From positions 1-21,420 of the IMG/VR virus record IMGVR_UViG_3300017967_004806: a stretch of 21,420 nucleotides of DNA; one strand, given 5' to 3'. Below are positions 1 to 8,225 of this stretch, piece after piece (positions within the stretch are counted from its first letter, which is position 1; each line of letters begins with the position of its first letter). This DNA comes from a virus. The position numbers and the translations under genes are program-made. The notes under the pieces were generated by a model that made no database searches, had not been told where the DNA came from, and saw only the letters and a program-made list of their open reading frames with translations.

Positions 1-1
1 A

Positions 2-1630
2 GGATTAACCACTGGAGCAACTCCGGTCACTGTAACAGGCACAGATGATTTAACCTACAGCATTGTTCAATTAGAAGTTGACGCCAAAGTTGTGGCAATC
101 ATAGCAAAAGATTCATTCACACCTAAAATTACTATTCCAGGATTTTCACAATTAAATCCAGGTGTAAATTTAAGTTCTACTAATTTTGGCGACAGTATTA
201 ATAAATTGTATGGCACTTCTGAAAAAGCAGAAGCATTAGTTGTGGGTAATTCAACAGTTGCGGCAGGTAATTTTTTAAGATCAGATACAACGTCACTTAC
301 AGATTTTCCTATCAAAGTAAAAACTGACGATGGTATTGAAGTTGGTGCGGCAGGGTCATTCCGTATGTTTGTTGAGCAACAAGCAGGAGTTATTCAACTA
401 GGTACATTGGACGAAGAGATAGATTTTAGATTAAACAATCAAGGATCTGTTTCAACTGTGATGAGAATAAGTTCACAAAATCAAGTAGGAATAAACAAAA
501 CAAATCCTACAGAAGCATTAGATGTATCTGGAAATGTTTTAGCATCAGGCACAATGGTTTCCAACAGCACAACACCTTCAATTAATATTGGCTCAGGCGC
601 CATTGTATCCAAAGGCGGATTGGGTGTTGCTTTAAGTGCCAACATAGGCGGATCAGGAACATTTGGCGGTGATGTTACAGCACACAATATCATTCCATCA
701 CAAAACTTAACTTACAATGTAGGTAGTTCAACAAACAGGTACAACACAATTTACGCAAATCAAATTCAAGCAGGTAGCGTGGTTACCAGCAGTATAACAG
801 GAAATGCATCAACAGCCACTACTGCTGACAAATTGGCACAATCAACAACTTTTAGATTGTCTGGTGATGTAACAGCAACAGATATTTCTTTTGATGGACA
901 AACAGGTGGAACTACAAAAACATTTAACACTTCTATCAGCAATACATTCATAGGTGGTCAAACACTTACAACCACAAGCAACGTGAGTGATGAAATTATT
1001 ATTAACAGAACATCTGGAACAACGGGCATATTCAAAACCACAGTAGGTGCTATTACCACTGGCATTCCAACTCCGCCTGTGGGATCGATCACAATGTTTG
1101 CTGGTGCAACTGCTCCTGCAGATTGGTTGTTCTGTGATGGTGCTGAAGTTCAAAGATCAGTTTACAATACCTTATTCCAAGTGATTGGTACTCAATACGG
1201 AACACCTGCAAATTCTTCAGTGTTCAAACTGCCTGATTTAAGAGGAAGATTCCCATTAGGTAAAGACAATATGTCAAATCCAGGACTAGGACAAGGCTCT
1301 GCTGATAGAGTAACATCACCGACAGCAGACGGTTTAGGTTTAGGTGCAGGCAATGAAAAGAAAACTATTGCCAAAGAAAATTTACCAGAACACGAACACA
1401 GTTTAAGAGCCAACAATGGTGATCAATTTTTTGCCACAAGAAATATTGCAGGTGCTTCTACAGATCCAGAAGTTACCACAACAAGTGGTCCAGATTTAGC
1501 CAATGCCAATGGTGCTCAACAGTTGCCTAACTCAGGTGGTATTGATGGCACAAAAGGTCAAGCAATGGATGTGATGAATCCATACTTAACATTGAATTAC
1601 ATCATTTACACTGGAGGCACAGGAGAGTAA
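2..1630 (+). CDS. Tail fibre protein with C-terminal phage tail collar domain (5' end missing)
   Basis: Virion structural protein, probably a distal tail or short-tail-fibre component. The frame is open from base 2, so the gene begins left of the window. The GTG at 92 lies inside the open frame and should not be taken as the start. Of 542 visible residues, about 162-178 carry a VGINKTNP...LDVSGN motif, and about 230-260 a VGSSTNRYNTIYANQI stretch; both are frequent in beta-rich phage fibre shafts. Residues about 359-425 match the phage tail collar domain (PF07484): PVGSITMFAG, then APADWLFCDG, then FKLPDLRGRFPLG. The protein ends close after this domain, as usual for the family. It overlaps the next gene by one base (TAATG). 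Collar domains usually sit at fibre tips, so receptor contact is plausible. The family call is firm; the exact position in the virion is inferred. Confidence 0.88.
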   Translation, partial: GLTTGATPVTVTGTDDLTYSIVQLEVDAKVVAIIAKDSFTPKITIPGFSQLNPGVNLSSTNFGDSINKLYGTSEKAEALVVGNSTVAAGNFLRSDTTSLTDFPIKVKTDDGIEVGAAGSFRMFVEQQAGVIQLGTLDEEIDFRLNNQGSVSTVMRISSQNQVGINKTNPTEALDVSGNVLASGTMVSNSTTPSINIGSGAIVSKGGLGVALSANIGGSGTFGGDVTAHNIIPSQNLTYNVGSSTNRYNTIYANQIQAGSVVTSSITGNASTATTADKLAQSTTFRLSGDVTATDISFDGQTGGTTKTFNTSISNTFIGGQTLTTTSNVSDEIIINRTSGTTGIFKTTVGAITTGIPTPPVGSITMFAGATAPADWLFCDGAEVQRSVYNTLFQVIGTQYGTPANSSVFKLPDLRGRFPLGKDNMSNPGLGQGSADRVTSPTADGLGLGAGNEKKTIAKENLPEHEHSLRANNGDQFFATRNIAGASTDPEVTTTSGPDLANANGAQQLPNSGGIDGTKGQAMDVMNPYLTLNYIIYTGGTGE

Positions 1631-2019
1631 TGAGTTACAAATTAAACAAAACAGATGGCAGTTTACTTGTAGATTTAGTAGATGGTCAACTGGACACCAG
1701 TTCAAGCGACTTAACACTGATCGGTAGAAATTATTCTGGTTTTGGTGAAGTTCTAAACGAAAACTTTATTCAATTGTTGGAAAATTTTGCCAACACATCT
1801 GCTCCTATTAATCCTATCAGAGGACAACTTTGGTATGACACAGCAGAAAACAGATTAAAAGTTTACAATGGTTCAGCATTTACTTCTTCAGGTGGTACCA
1901 CAGTGGCCGAATCACAGCCAAACATGGTGGCTGGTGATCTTTGGATAGACAGCACAAAAAGTCAGTTATATTTCTTTGATGGTGTTAGACTTCAATTGGT
2001 TGGCCCTGCTTACTCAACA
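1630..2019 (+). repeat. N-terminal fibre module, copy 1
   Basis: Codes for the roughly 130-residue module shared with 3865-4254. Conserved landmarks are N-K-x-D-G at residues 6-10, IGRNYSGFGE at 31-40, NENFIQLLENFA at 43-54, and two 17-residue G-x-(L/I)-W-x-D units. Similarity is at protein level; the DNA has diverged. Confidence 0.75.
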
Positions 2020-3831
2020 GCACAAGGCACATCAGGGTTTCAAGTTGACAGCATTATAGACACTCAAAACATTACACAGACTGTGGTTAAAATGTATGTG
2101 GGTGGCAATCTTGTGGGTGTACATGCCAACGCAACTTTTACTCCTATTGCCACAGCAAGAATTCAAGAACTTGTAACAAACACCAATGCCAATGGCACTA
2201 TACAAAAAGGATTCAATACAGTTGGTACAGATTACAAATACATAGGAACTTCAACTATTTCAGAATCTTTAGTAGATGGAAATGGTGTTGTGAGAACCGC
2301 AGATCAATATTTGGTTTCAGACAGTGATGATACAACTGTAGGCGCATTAACAATTCAAAACAACGCTGGGTTGACAATAGGTTTAAGTAACAATACCAAA
2401 TTACAATTTACTAATAATGCTTTTACAATAGCGAATCAATTATCAAATCAAGACGTTGAAATTAAAGTAAGAACACCGGCTGAAGTTTCTGCATTTAAAA
2501 TTGACACAAGTGCTTCTGCTGTTGGTATATACAAAACTAATCCTACATCAACATTACACGTAGGTGGAAATGCCACTATCGATGGTAATCTTTCAGTCAA
2601 AGGTACTACCACTTCTGTAGATACAGTTAATTTAAGAGTAGAAGATAAAAATATAGAATTGAACATCACAGGAGCAGGCGTTACTACTGACGATGCAGGT
2701 GCTGATGGTGGCGGAATCACTCTAAAATCTGCAGATGGTGATAAAACTTTTGCCTGGTCAAACGGAACAGATGCTTGGACCAGTTCGGAATGGATTGATT
2801 TTGCTGTAGGTAGAGGTATTAAAATTAATACCAACACTGTATTAACAGAAACTTCATTAGGCGGAACAGTTACAGGTTCTTCATTGACATCATTAGGTAC
2901 TTTAGGTAATCTTAATGTTGATGATGTTAATGTAAATGGTTCAACAATAACTTCAGTCAACGCACAATCATTAAAACTAGATTCAGCAACAAGTGCCATT
3001 GAAGTGTTAAACAACAGAAGAATAACAGGAGTTGCTTCACCCGTTAATGCTTCAGATGTTGCCACAAAAGAATACACAGATGGTTCAACAATTATCAGTT
3101 TACAATTAGACGTTTCTAATTTCACGCAAAATGCGGCAGGCAACAACTACTTGAACACAAGAGAAGTGTTGGAACAATTATTTCCAGTGGCAGGATATGA
3201 TTCAAATTCCCCTCAACCACCAATCACTGTACCCGGCAGTGTTATTCCACCAAGGAATCAAGGAGCATTGGCAAGAGTGTTAACAGTTGATTATGGTGCA
3301 GGTGGCGGATTCACAATACCTACATTAGATTTTTCAACACTTAAAAATTTTACACAGGTTGACCAAACAGTAACAGTACAACAAAGAACTATTTCTTCTG
3401 TAACATTTGGTGCACAGGATCCAACGTTGGGAGCAACAACAAAAATAACCACAACACTTTCGCATTTTTATGAAGGTGCTCAACAGGTTGTTATCACAGG
3501 CACCACAGTGGTCAATGGAGTGACAGCAAACATTGATGGAAACTACACAATACAGGCGGCAGAGTTTCCAGCAGAATCACCTAACTTTGTGAGTTTCACC
3601 ATAGACTTAGACACATCTGCATCAGGATGGCAGAGTGCAACCTGCACAGTGGGTACAGTGGAAAGAACTCCTGTAGTAGGTGCCGCAAACAAACAGGTGG
3701 TAGAAGATATTTCAAATGCTTCAAATGTTACTGGTACAATCACATTTGCACCAACAAGAAAATTACTACAATTTGTGGTGAACAATGGTGCTTGGGCATT
3801 TGATAGGGAGATAACACTCACACTATCATAA
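1630..3831 (+). CDS. Large fibre-like virion structural protein
   Basis: A 733-residue structural protein, probably a tail fibre or whisker. The ATG is supported by AGGAG at 1621-1625 and overlaps the previous stop by one base. Residues 1-130 form a module also found at the N-terminus of the next protein. In it a 17-residue unit of pattern GxLWxD...L..(Y/F)(N/D)G occurs twice (residues 65-81 and 102-118). Such a shared N-terminus suggests a common attachment site on the baseplate or neck. The middle contains VGIYKTNPTSTLHVGGN at about 298, a motif typical of fibre shafts, followed by low-complexity Thr/Ser/Asn/Gly-rich beta-type sequence. No enzyme motif is visible. The C-terminal 220 residues, rich in Val and Thr, resemble no family I can name and may carry the receptor-facing or trimerising part. 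Structural role likely; exact location unknown. Confidence 0.8.
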   Translation: MSYKLNKTDGSLLVDLVDGQLDTSSSDLTLIGRNYSGFGEVLNENFIQLLENFANTSAPINPIRGQLWYDTAENRLKVYNGSAFTSSGGTTVAESQPNMVAGDLWIDSTKSQLYFFDGVRLQLVGPAYSTAQGTSGFQVDSIIDTQNITQTVVKMYVGGNLVGVHANATFTPIATARIQELVTNTNANGTIQKGFNTVGTDYKYIGTSTISESLVDGNGVVRTADQYLVSDSDDTTVGALTIQNNAGLTIGLSNNTKLQFTNNAFTIANQLSNQDVEIKVRTPAEVSAFKIDTSASAVGIYKTNPTSTLHVGGNATIDGNLSVKGTTTSVDTVNLRVEDKNIELNITGAGVTTDDAGADGGGITLKSADGDKTFAWSNGTDAWTSSEWIDFAVGRGIKINTNTVLTETSLGGTVTGSSLTSLGTLGNLNVDDVNVNGSTITSVNAQSLKLDSATSAIEVLNNRRITGVASPVNASDVATKEYTDGSTIISLQLDVSNFTQNAAGNNYLNTREVLEQLFPVAGYDSNSPQPPITVPGSVIPPRNQGALARVLTVDYGAGGGFTIPTLDFSTLKNFTQVDQTVTVQQRTISSVTFGAQDPTLGATTKITTTLSHFYEGAQQVVITGTTVVNGVTANIDGNYTIQAAEFPAESPNFVSFTIDLDTSASGWQSATCTVGTVERTPVVGAANKQVVEDISNASNVTGTITFAPTRKLLQFVVNNGAWAFDREITLTLS

Positions 3832-3838
3832 TAGGAAC

Positions 3839-3846
3839 GATAAATA
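3839..3846 (+). promoter_or_regulatory. T4-type late promoter
   Basis: The sequence GATAAATA matches the T4 late promoter consensus TATAAATA at seven of eight positions. It lies in the only noncoding gap between the two large fibre genes, with 18 bases between it and the ATG at 3865. The same CGATAAATAT string stands on the other strand ahead of the minus-strand operon at 21058-21051, which makes chance less likely. Confidence 0.65.
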
Positions 3847-3864
3847 TAAGAAACAAAGGGTATT

Positions 3865-4254
3865 ATGGCATATATTGTTAACAAATTTGATGGAACACTG
3901 ATAGCAACTGTTGAAGACGGTACTATTGATAACACAACTAACCTACGTTTTATAGGTAAAAATTATGCCGGATACGGTGAAATTCAAAACGAAAACTTCT
4001 TACATCTATTAGAAAACTTTGCCAGTGGCAGTCAACCCACAAGACCAATTGGTGGTCAAATATGGTTTGATACTGCTTCAAGCAAATTAAAGTTTTACGA
4101 TGGCACAAAATTTAGAACAACAGGCGGCGCAGAGGTAAGTACATCTGCTCCAGCAGGTTTAACCACAGGAGATTTTTGGTGGGACTCTGCCAACAGTCAA
4201 TTGTATGCATGGGATGGTTCAAGTTTCATACTTGTTGGTCCACAAGGTGTTGGA
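3865..4254 (+). repeat. N-terminal fibre module, copy 2
   Basis: Second copy of the module coded at 1630-2019. Matching landmarks are NKFDG at residues 6-10, IGKNYAGYGE at 30-39, NENFLHLLENFA at 42-53, and the two G-x-x-W-x-D...G units at 64-80 and 102-118, spaced almost exactly as in copy 1. Confidence 0.75.
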
Positions 4255-5331
4255 TCATCTGTAACACAATTTGTTTCAAGACAAATCAAAGACAACTTAG
4301 ATGCCAATCAATTAATCATTGAAGGCAAAGTAAATGATACCACAGTGATGGTGTTCAGTTCAACAGCATTCACAATAGGCACAACAGATCCTTCAAACAC
4401 AATAACAGGATTCGATGTTGTCAAAAAAGGTATCACTCTTGTTAACACACAATCAACCACAAATGGTGTAACGTCAACAGATCACAGATTCTGGGGTACA
4501 GCATCCAACTCAGATAGATTGGGCGGATTTGAAGCATCTGATTTTATCAGAGCAGGTTCAAGTGCTTTTTCAAGCATTGTGAGATTTGGAGATGTAGGAT
4601 TCACAGTTGGTGATTCTAATGATTTAAAAGTGAATATTGAAAATGGAAGCGATGGATCAATTGCCAACGAGATTGGTAATAAAATTTCTTTGAAAGTTAA
4701 CGATAGTGGATCAGTCAACGAGATTGCTTATGTTGGCACAGACGGAATAATACCAGGTGCAGGTAATAAGAATTTAGGAATAACCACAGACAAATGGTAT
4801 GAAGTTCACGCAAACTATTTTAAAGGTTTGGCAGATAGTGCTTCGGGAATATTCTTTGGTTCTCAAACTTATTTGGGAGCAACCACAGCCGTAAACAACA
4901 CAGTGGCTTTGAGAGATGGTACTGGCACAATCACAGCAAATACATTTGATGGTATTGCCACATCAGCCAGTTACGCTGACTTGGCGGAGATTTATTCTAC
5001 TGACAAACAGTATGAAGTTGGCACAGTGATGGCGATTGGAGGAGATGCAGAAACCACAGCATACTTTGATGGTGGTAATGTGTTTGGAGTTATTTCAGAA
5101 AATCCTGCTTTCTTAATGAACAAAGATGCTGAAGGACAACCGATTGCTTTTGTAGGACGTGTTCCAGTAAAAGTAAAAGGTGCAGTTGAAAAAGGCAACA
5201 AAGTTTATGCCACAGATTATGGTATCGCAACCACTACCAAAAAAGGACAGTTGGTTGGTTTTGCCTTAGAATCAAATTCAGATGAATCCATAAAATTAGT
5301 AGAGGTAGCACTAAGGTTAATAAATAATTAA
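3865..5331 (+). CDS. Fibre-like virion protein with autoproteolysis-type C-terminal domain
   Basis: A 488-residue structural protein preceded by a late-promoter element and an AAAGGG ribosome site at 3855-3860. Residues 1-130 repeat the module of the preceding protein, including two 17-residue G-x-x-W-x-D...G units at 64-80 and 102-118. The centre is beta-rich with a Gly-Ile-Thr-Thr-Asp-Lys-Trp segment of the kind found before fibre C-terminal domains. The last 115 residues begin with SASYADLAEIY and contain VGTVMAIGG, GVISENPAFLMN and VAFVGRVPVKV-like segments (the actual sequence starts with I). This pattern resembles the intramolecular-chaperone/autoproteolytic domain called Peptidase G2 (PF11962) in phage appendages. 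I infer a self-processing or trimerisation role, but I cannot identify the catalytic residues from sequence alone. Confidence 0.78.
   Translation: MAYIVNKFDGTLIATVEDGTIDNTTNLRFIGKNYAGYGEIQNENFLHLLENFASGSQPTRPIGGQIWFDTASSKLKFYDGTKFRTTGGAEVSTSAPAGLTTGDFWWDSANSQLYAWDGSSFILVGPQGVGSSVTQFVSRQIKDNLDANQLIIEGKVNDTTVMVFSSTAFTIGTTDPSNTITGFDVVKKGITLVNTQSTTNGVTSTDHRFWGTASNSDRLGGFEASDFIRAGSSAFSSIVRFGDVGFTVGDSNDLKVNIENGSDGSIANEIGNKISLKVNDSGSVNEIAYVGTDGIIPGAGNKNLGITTDKWYEVHANYFKGLADSASGIFFGSQTYLGATTAVNNTVALRDGTGTITANTFDGIATSASYADLAEIYSTDKQYEVGTVMAIGGDAETTAYFDGGNVFGVISENPAFLMNKDAEGQPIAFVGRVPVKVKGAVEKGNKVYATDYGIATTTKKGQLVGFALESNSDESIKLVEVALRLINN
5319..5326 (+). promoter_or_regulatory. Candidate T4-type late promoter
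   Basis: AATAAATA carries the full ATAAATA core and lies 21 bases ahead of the ATG at 5348. It overlaps the last codons of the upstream gene, so the bases are also constrained by coding sequence. This is weaker evidence than the element at 3839, but the spacing agrees. Confidence 0.45.
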
Positions 5332-5347
5332 GAAGGAATAGAATACA

Positions 5348-6211
5348 ATGGCTTTAGTAACTGCGAATAGATTCAATACTCTTAGACAACAGATAGACAA
5401 CGTGTTAGGAAATGGTTCAGGTGATACTGGATATGGACAAACACTTATCACACAATCAGTTCAGGTAGGTGATTTAATCAATGCTACCAACATCAACAAC
5501 GCATATGAAGATTTAAGAAAATGTTACAAACACCAAACAGGTGGTAATCCAGCCAATTCAGTTATTCAAGCAGTAAATCAAGGTGATCTGATCAAAGAAA
5601 ATGACGGTGTAAGTTACACAGGTTGGGATCAATACGAAGCACTAGCCAGTTTGGTTAGCACAAACAGATTAACAGTAGATCCTACACAGCAGGATATTGT
5701 AGTATCGCTACCAAACAATAGAAGTTCTTGGAATGGCACAATCACTTGTATTGTGAATGTAAATTTTTCATCAGCAGATGCTAGAAGACACTACTTCAAT
5801 CAAGGTGGGTACATTCAAATCACATCAAGCACCACAGACAGCAGTTCAAAAGGCACAGACTGGAACAATATTATGGGTGGCAATTCAGTTTTTTCTGCCA
5901 ACAGTTTTACTCATTCAGGAAACGGCACAGTTACAAATGTGGGAAATTATCAGTTGGATGGCACAGTACAAAGAATATTAGCCAATTTTAACGCAGGTGC
6001 AGGCACATATTCTGAGAACGACTATTACATAGATGTCCAAAGCACATCAAACACACAAATTCGGTTCACCATGACCTGGAGAGATCAAGAAACTGGTAAT
6101 CCAGACGAGAATGTTGGCAATTTGAATTGTGATATCTACACTGCCACAGCAATCACAGATGTAATTGGTATAACACCTGGTGTTGTGCGTGGTTCTGGTG
6201 ATAATTTCTAA
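5348..6211 (+). CDS. Phage virion structural protein, function unassigned
   Basis: A 287-residue protein, last of the structural block. AAGGA at 5333-5337 supports the ATG. The N-terminal 60 residues (NRFNTLRQQIDNVLG, then INATNINNAYEDLRKCY) look helical. From about residue 110 the protein becomes beta-rich with many Ser, Thr, Asn and Gly residues, a pattern usual for phage tail or neck decoration proteins. No enzymatic motif, signal peptide or membrane segment is visible. The overall style resembles conserved structural proteins of marine T4-like phages, but I cannot name a T4 counterpart. Its position directly after two fibre proteins and its own candidate late promoter support a virion role. 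No terminator hairpin is visible after its TAA. Confidence 0.65.
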   Translation: MALVTANRFNTLRQQIDNVLGNGSGDTGYGQTLITQSVQVGDLINATNINNAYEDLRKCYKHQTGGNPANSVIQAVNQGDLIKENDGVSYTGWDQYEALASLVSTNRLTVDPTQQDIVVSLPNNRSSWNGTITCIVNVNFSSADARRHYFNQGGYIQITSSTTDSSSKGTDWNNIMGGNSVFSANSFTHSGNGTVTNVGNYQLDGTVQRILANFNAGAGTYSENDYYIDVQSTSNTQIRFTMTWRDQETGNPDENVGNLNCDIYTATAITDVIGITPGVVRGSGDNF

Positions 6212-6219
6212 TCTATAGT

Positions 6220-6248
6220 TTGACTTATATCCAAAAATCAAGTATAAT
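6220..6248 (+). promoter_or_regulatory. Sigma70-type promoter (TTGACT, 17 bases, TATAAT)
   Basis: TTGACT at 6220-6225 differs from the consensus -35 by one base. TATAAT at 6243-6248 is the perfect -10 box, and the spacer is the ideal 17 bases. It lies in the 49-base gap between the structural genes and the accessory chain. The expected RNA start, near 6255, leaves only about six bases before the ATG at 6261. It differs in type from the ATAAATA elements elsewhere, suggesting host-polymerase transcription of the accessory genes. Confidence 0.72.
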
Positions 6249-6260
6249 ATTCTTAATATT

Positions 6261-6596
6261 ATGGATGAATCCTTATCAAAATCTTTGGAACACGCTCAGC
6301 GTCTAAAAACTTTCAATAACCAATTACGATTGTTGAAAGAAAAATGCTTAGAAAATAATATCTATTACACTGAAGGACATCAGTTCACAATAAATTTAAA
6401 CCTTATCAATCATTGTTTAACTCTGATCAATGTCAAACAAACAAATGAAGCAGTTTTTCTTGACGATTACAATATTCCAGTAAAAATACAAGACATAAAA
6501 ACTTTTCACAACGATATTATTGATTTGTATCAACAAAACCTAAATCAATACTTTGTAGAATACAATCAATTGGTGAAAGACAAAGGTGAGATCTAA
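6261..6596 (+). CDS. Small DUF4376-like phage protein
   Basis: A 111-residue, soluble, Asn/Leu/Gln-rich protein and the first gene of the long accessory chain. No Shine-Dalgarno sequence precedes the ATG, and the sigma70 promoter would give a leader of about six bases, so translation may be almost leaderless. The pattern from residue 35, YYTEGHQFTINL, then hydrophobic helix, then VFLDDYNIPVKI, then helix through the end, resembles the DUF4376 module (PF14301) found at the end of phage tail-fibre and fibre-assembly proteins. I cannot confirm that match by eye. Its place right after the fibre genes would suit a fibre-assembly helper. It could instead be an unrelated small early protein. Confidence 0.55.
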   Translation: MDESLSKSLEHAQRLKTFNNQLRLLKEKCLENNIYYTEGHQFTINLNLINHCLTLINVKQTNEAVFLDDYNIPVKIQDIKTFHNDIIDLYQQNLNQYFVEYNQLVKDKGEI

Positions 6597-6598
6597 CA

Positions 6599-7411
6599 AT
6601 GTCCAAAGGGGTATTACTGTTTGCTCACAACAACAGCACTGTTGACTATGTAAAACAGGCTGATTTTTGTGCCGCTCAAATCAAAAAACATTTGAACTTG
6701 CCTGTGTGTTTGATCACATCGGACAAATTTAACGAAGATAAAAATAATTTTAATCATGTGATAGTGGTACCCAAAGAATCTACCAGTCAAACAAAATCAT
6801 ATCATGATGGCAATCAGAGACATAAAGATATATGGAGTAATCATTCTAGATATACTGCTTATACATTGACACCCTATGATGAAACAATAGTGATGGACAC
6901 TGACTTCATAGTGGCTAACAACAACTTAAACAAAGTGTTTGAAAGTAACGAAGACTTTTTGATCAATTACAAAGCACAACACATAGATTTTGATTCAAGA
7001 TACACAGAGGAAATGAAATATGTGAGCGATACAGGTATTGAAATGTGTTGGGCAACTGTGTTTTATTTTAAAAAGACAGAAAGAACAAAGATACTGTTCG
7101 AACTGATTAATCACATTAAAAATCAATGGGACTTTTATAGATTCAAGTATCAAATAACACATCCAAATTTTAGAAATGATTTTGCTTTTGCCATTGCTAT
7201 TCACATGATTAACGACTTTGAAAAAACTGCTTGGCCCAAGCAACTGCCAAGTAAATTATTTTATGTAACGGATAGAGACGGTGTAGATTCTTTTCAAGAC
7301 AACAAATGGACTTTCACATTTGAGTCTGGATTAAAAGCACAAATTAAAGGTATCAACATTCACATAATGAACAAAATAGGATTGAATAAAATTATAGATC
7401 AATATGAGTAG
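6599..7411 (+). CDS. GT-A-like glycosyltransferase, copy 1 of tandem pair
   Basis: A 270-residue predicted sugar transferase. The start is supported by AGGTGAG at 6584-6590. Residues 1-40 form a Rossmann-like beta-alpha-beta start (GVLLFAHNN, then VCLITSD). A DTD motif stands at 100-102 within ETIVMDTDFIVA; the DxD motif of GT-A enzymes binds the metal and nucleotide sugar. A downstream FRNDFAFAIAIH segment supplies the Asp expected near the acceptor site in GT8-like enzymes. The next gene is a clear paralogue. There is no membrane segment, so it should act in the cytoplasm. The donor sugar and acceptor cannot be read from the sequence. Glycosylation of virion protein, host envelope or DNA base are all possible; the proximity to fibre genes slightly favours the first two. 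Confidence 0.66.
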   Translation: MSKGVLLFAHNNSTVDYVKQADFCAAQIKKHLNLPVCLITSDKFNEDKNNFNHVIVVPKESTSQTKSYHDGNQRHKDIWSNHSRYTAYTLTPYDETIVMDTDFIVANNNLNKVFESNEDFLINYKAQHIDFDSRYTEEMKYVSDTGIEMCWATVFYFKKTERTKILFELINHIKNQWDFYRFKYQITHPNFRNDFAFAIAIHMINDFEKTAWPKQLPSKLFYVTDRDGVDSFQDNKWTFTFESGLKAQIKGINIHIMNKIGLNKIIDQYE

Positions 7412-8225
7412 AGGATTTGTATTATTTGTACAGCAAAACAACGACTCTGATTATTTAAAACAGGCAGTGGCGTGTAGTTTGAGTATTAAAAAATTTATGC
7501 CCGATGAAAAAGTGTGTTTGATCACAGATATCACTGTGCCTGCTGATTATCAAAAGCACTTTGACTATATCAAGGATATACCAGGAGATGATTTAGCACA
7601 AAACAGCGATTGGAAAGTTGCGAATAGATGTAAAATTTATGATATCACACCATTCAACGAAACCATTGTGTTAGATGTAGATATGTTGGTATTGGAAAAT
7701 ATCGATCATTGGTGGAAACAATTAAGCAATTATGAATTGTATTACACCAACAAGGTAAAAACTTATAGAGGAGAATGGGCAACCAGCAATTACTATAGAA
7801 GAGTTTTTGTTGAAAATTCTTTACCAAACGTGTATTGTGGATTTCATTATTTTAAAAAATGTAAAAACAACAACAAGTTTTTTGAGTTACTCAAAGACAT
7901 TGTTGTAAATTATGAAGTGTACAGCAAACGTTTTACAAAATATAAAACTCAAACTTGGTGCAGTATGGATGTTGCCACAGCCATAGCAATTGATTTGTTG
8001 AATTTACAACACAAGGTTTTCAGTGATTACTCGAACTTAACATTCACACACATGAAACCCAGAATCCAAAATTATCAAAGCCAAATGAACAATTGGACAC
8101 AGCATATTGATTATAATTTGAACACAAAAAATGAATTGTTTGTGGGCAACGTAAAACAAAAAGGAATATTTCATTATGTGGAAGATAATTTTTTAACTGA
8201 ACAAATGCTGGAGCAATTACAATGA
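7404..8225 (+). CDS. GT-A-like glycosyltransferase, copy 2 of tandem pair
   Basis: A 273-residue paralogue of the preceding protein, overlapping it by 8 bases. Shared landmarks are the N-terminal MSRGFVLFVQQNN strand with DYLKQA, the DVD motif at 91-93 within ETIVLDVDMLVLEN, YFKK in the middle, and CSMDVATAIAID aligning with the Asp-containing segment of its neighbour. Divergence is strong outside these blocks, so the two enzymes probably differ in donor or acceptor. No strong ribosome site precedes this ATG, suggesting translation coupled to the upstream gene. The DxD and fold call follow known GT-A families; the biological substrate is not inferable. Confidence 0.66.
   Translation: MSRGFVLFVQQNNDSDYLKQAVACSLSIKKFMPDEKVCLITDITVPADYQKHFDYIKDIPGDDLAQNSDWKVANRCKIYDITPFNETIVLDVDMLVLENIDHWWKQLSNYELYYTNKVKTYRGEWATSNYYRRVFVENSLPNVYCGFHYFKKCKNNNKFFELLKDIVVNYEVYSKRFTKYKTQTWCSMDVATAIAIDLLNLQHKVFSDYSNLTFTHMKPRIQNYQSQMNNWTQHIDYNLNTKNELFVGNVKQKGIFHYVEDNFLTEQMLEQLQ

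Noticed and set aside
92-94. GTG as start of the first gene
   Set aside because: The frame is open to base 2 with sensible fibre-like sequence and no ribosome site before the GTG.
842-1153. Cys-rich minus-strand frame that might be a metal-binding peptide
   Set aside because: It is antisense to the well-supported tail collar fibre gene; the cysteines arise from complementing ACA and GCA codons.
2448-3146. Minus-strand open frame of 232 codons
   Set aside because: It lies wholly inside the fibre gene, shows a composition forced by the opposite strand (Val, Ser, Leu, Pro rich), and has no recognisable motif or start signal.
6212-6260. Terminator after the structural genes
   Set aside because: No GC stem with a T-run is present; the gap is explained by the sigma70 promoter.
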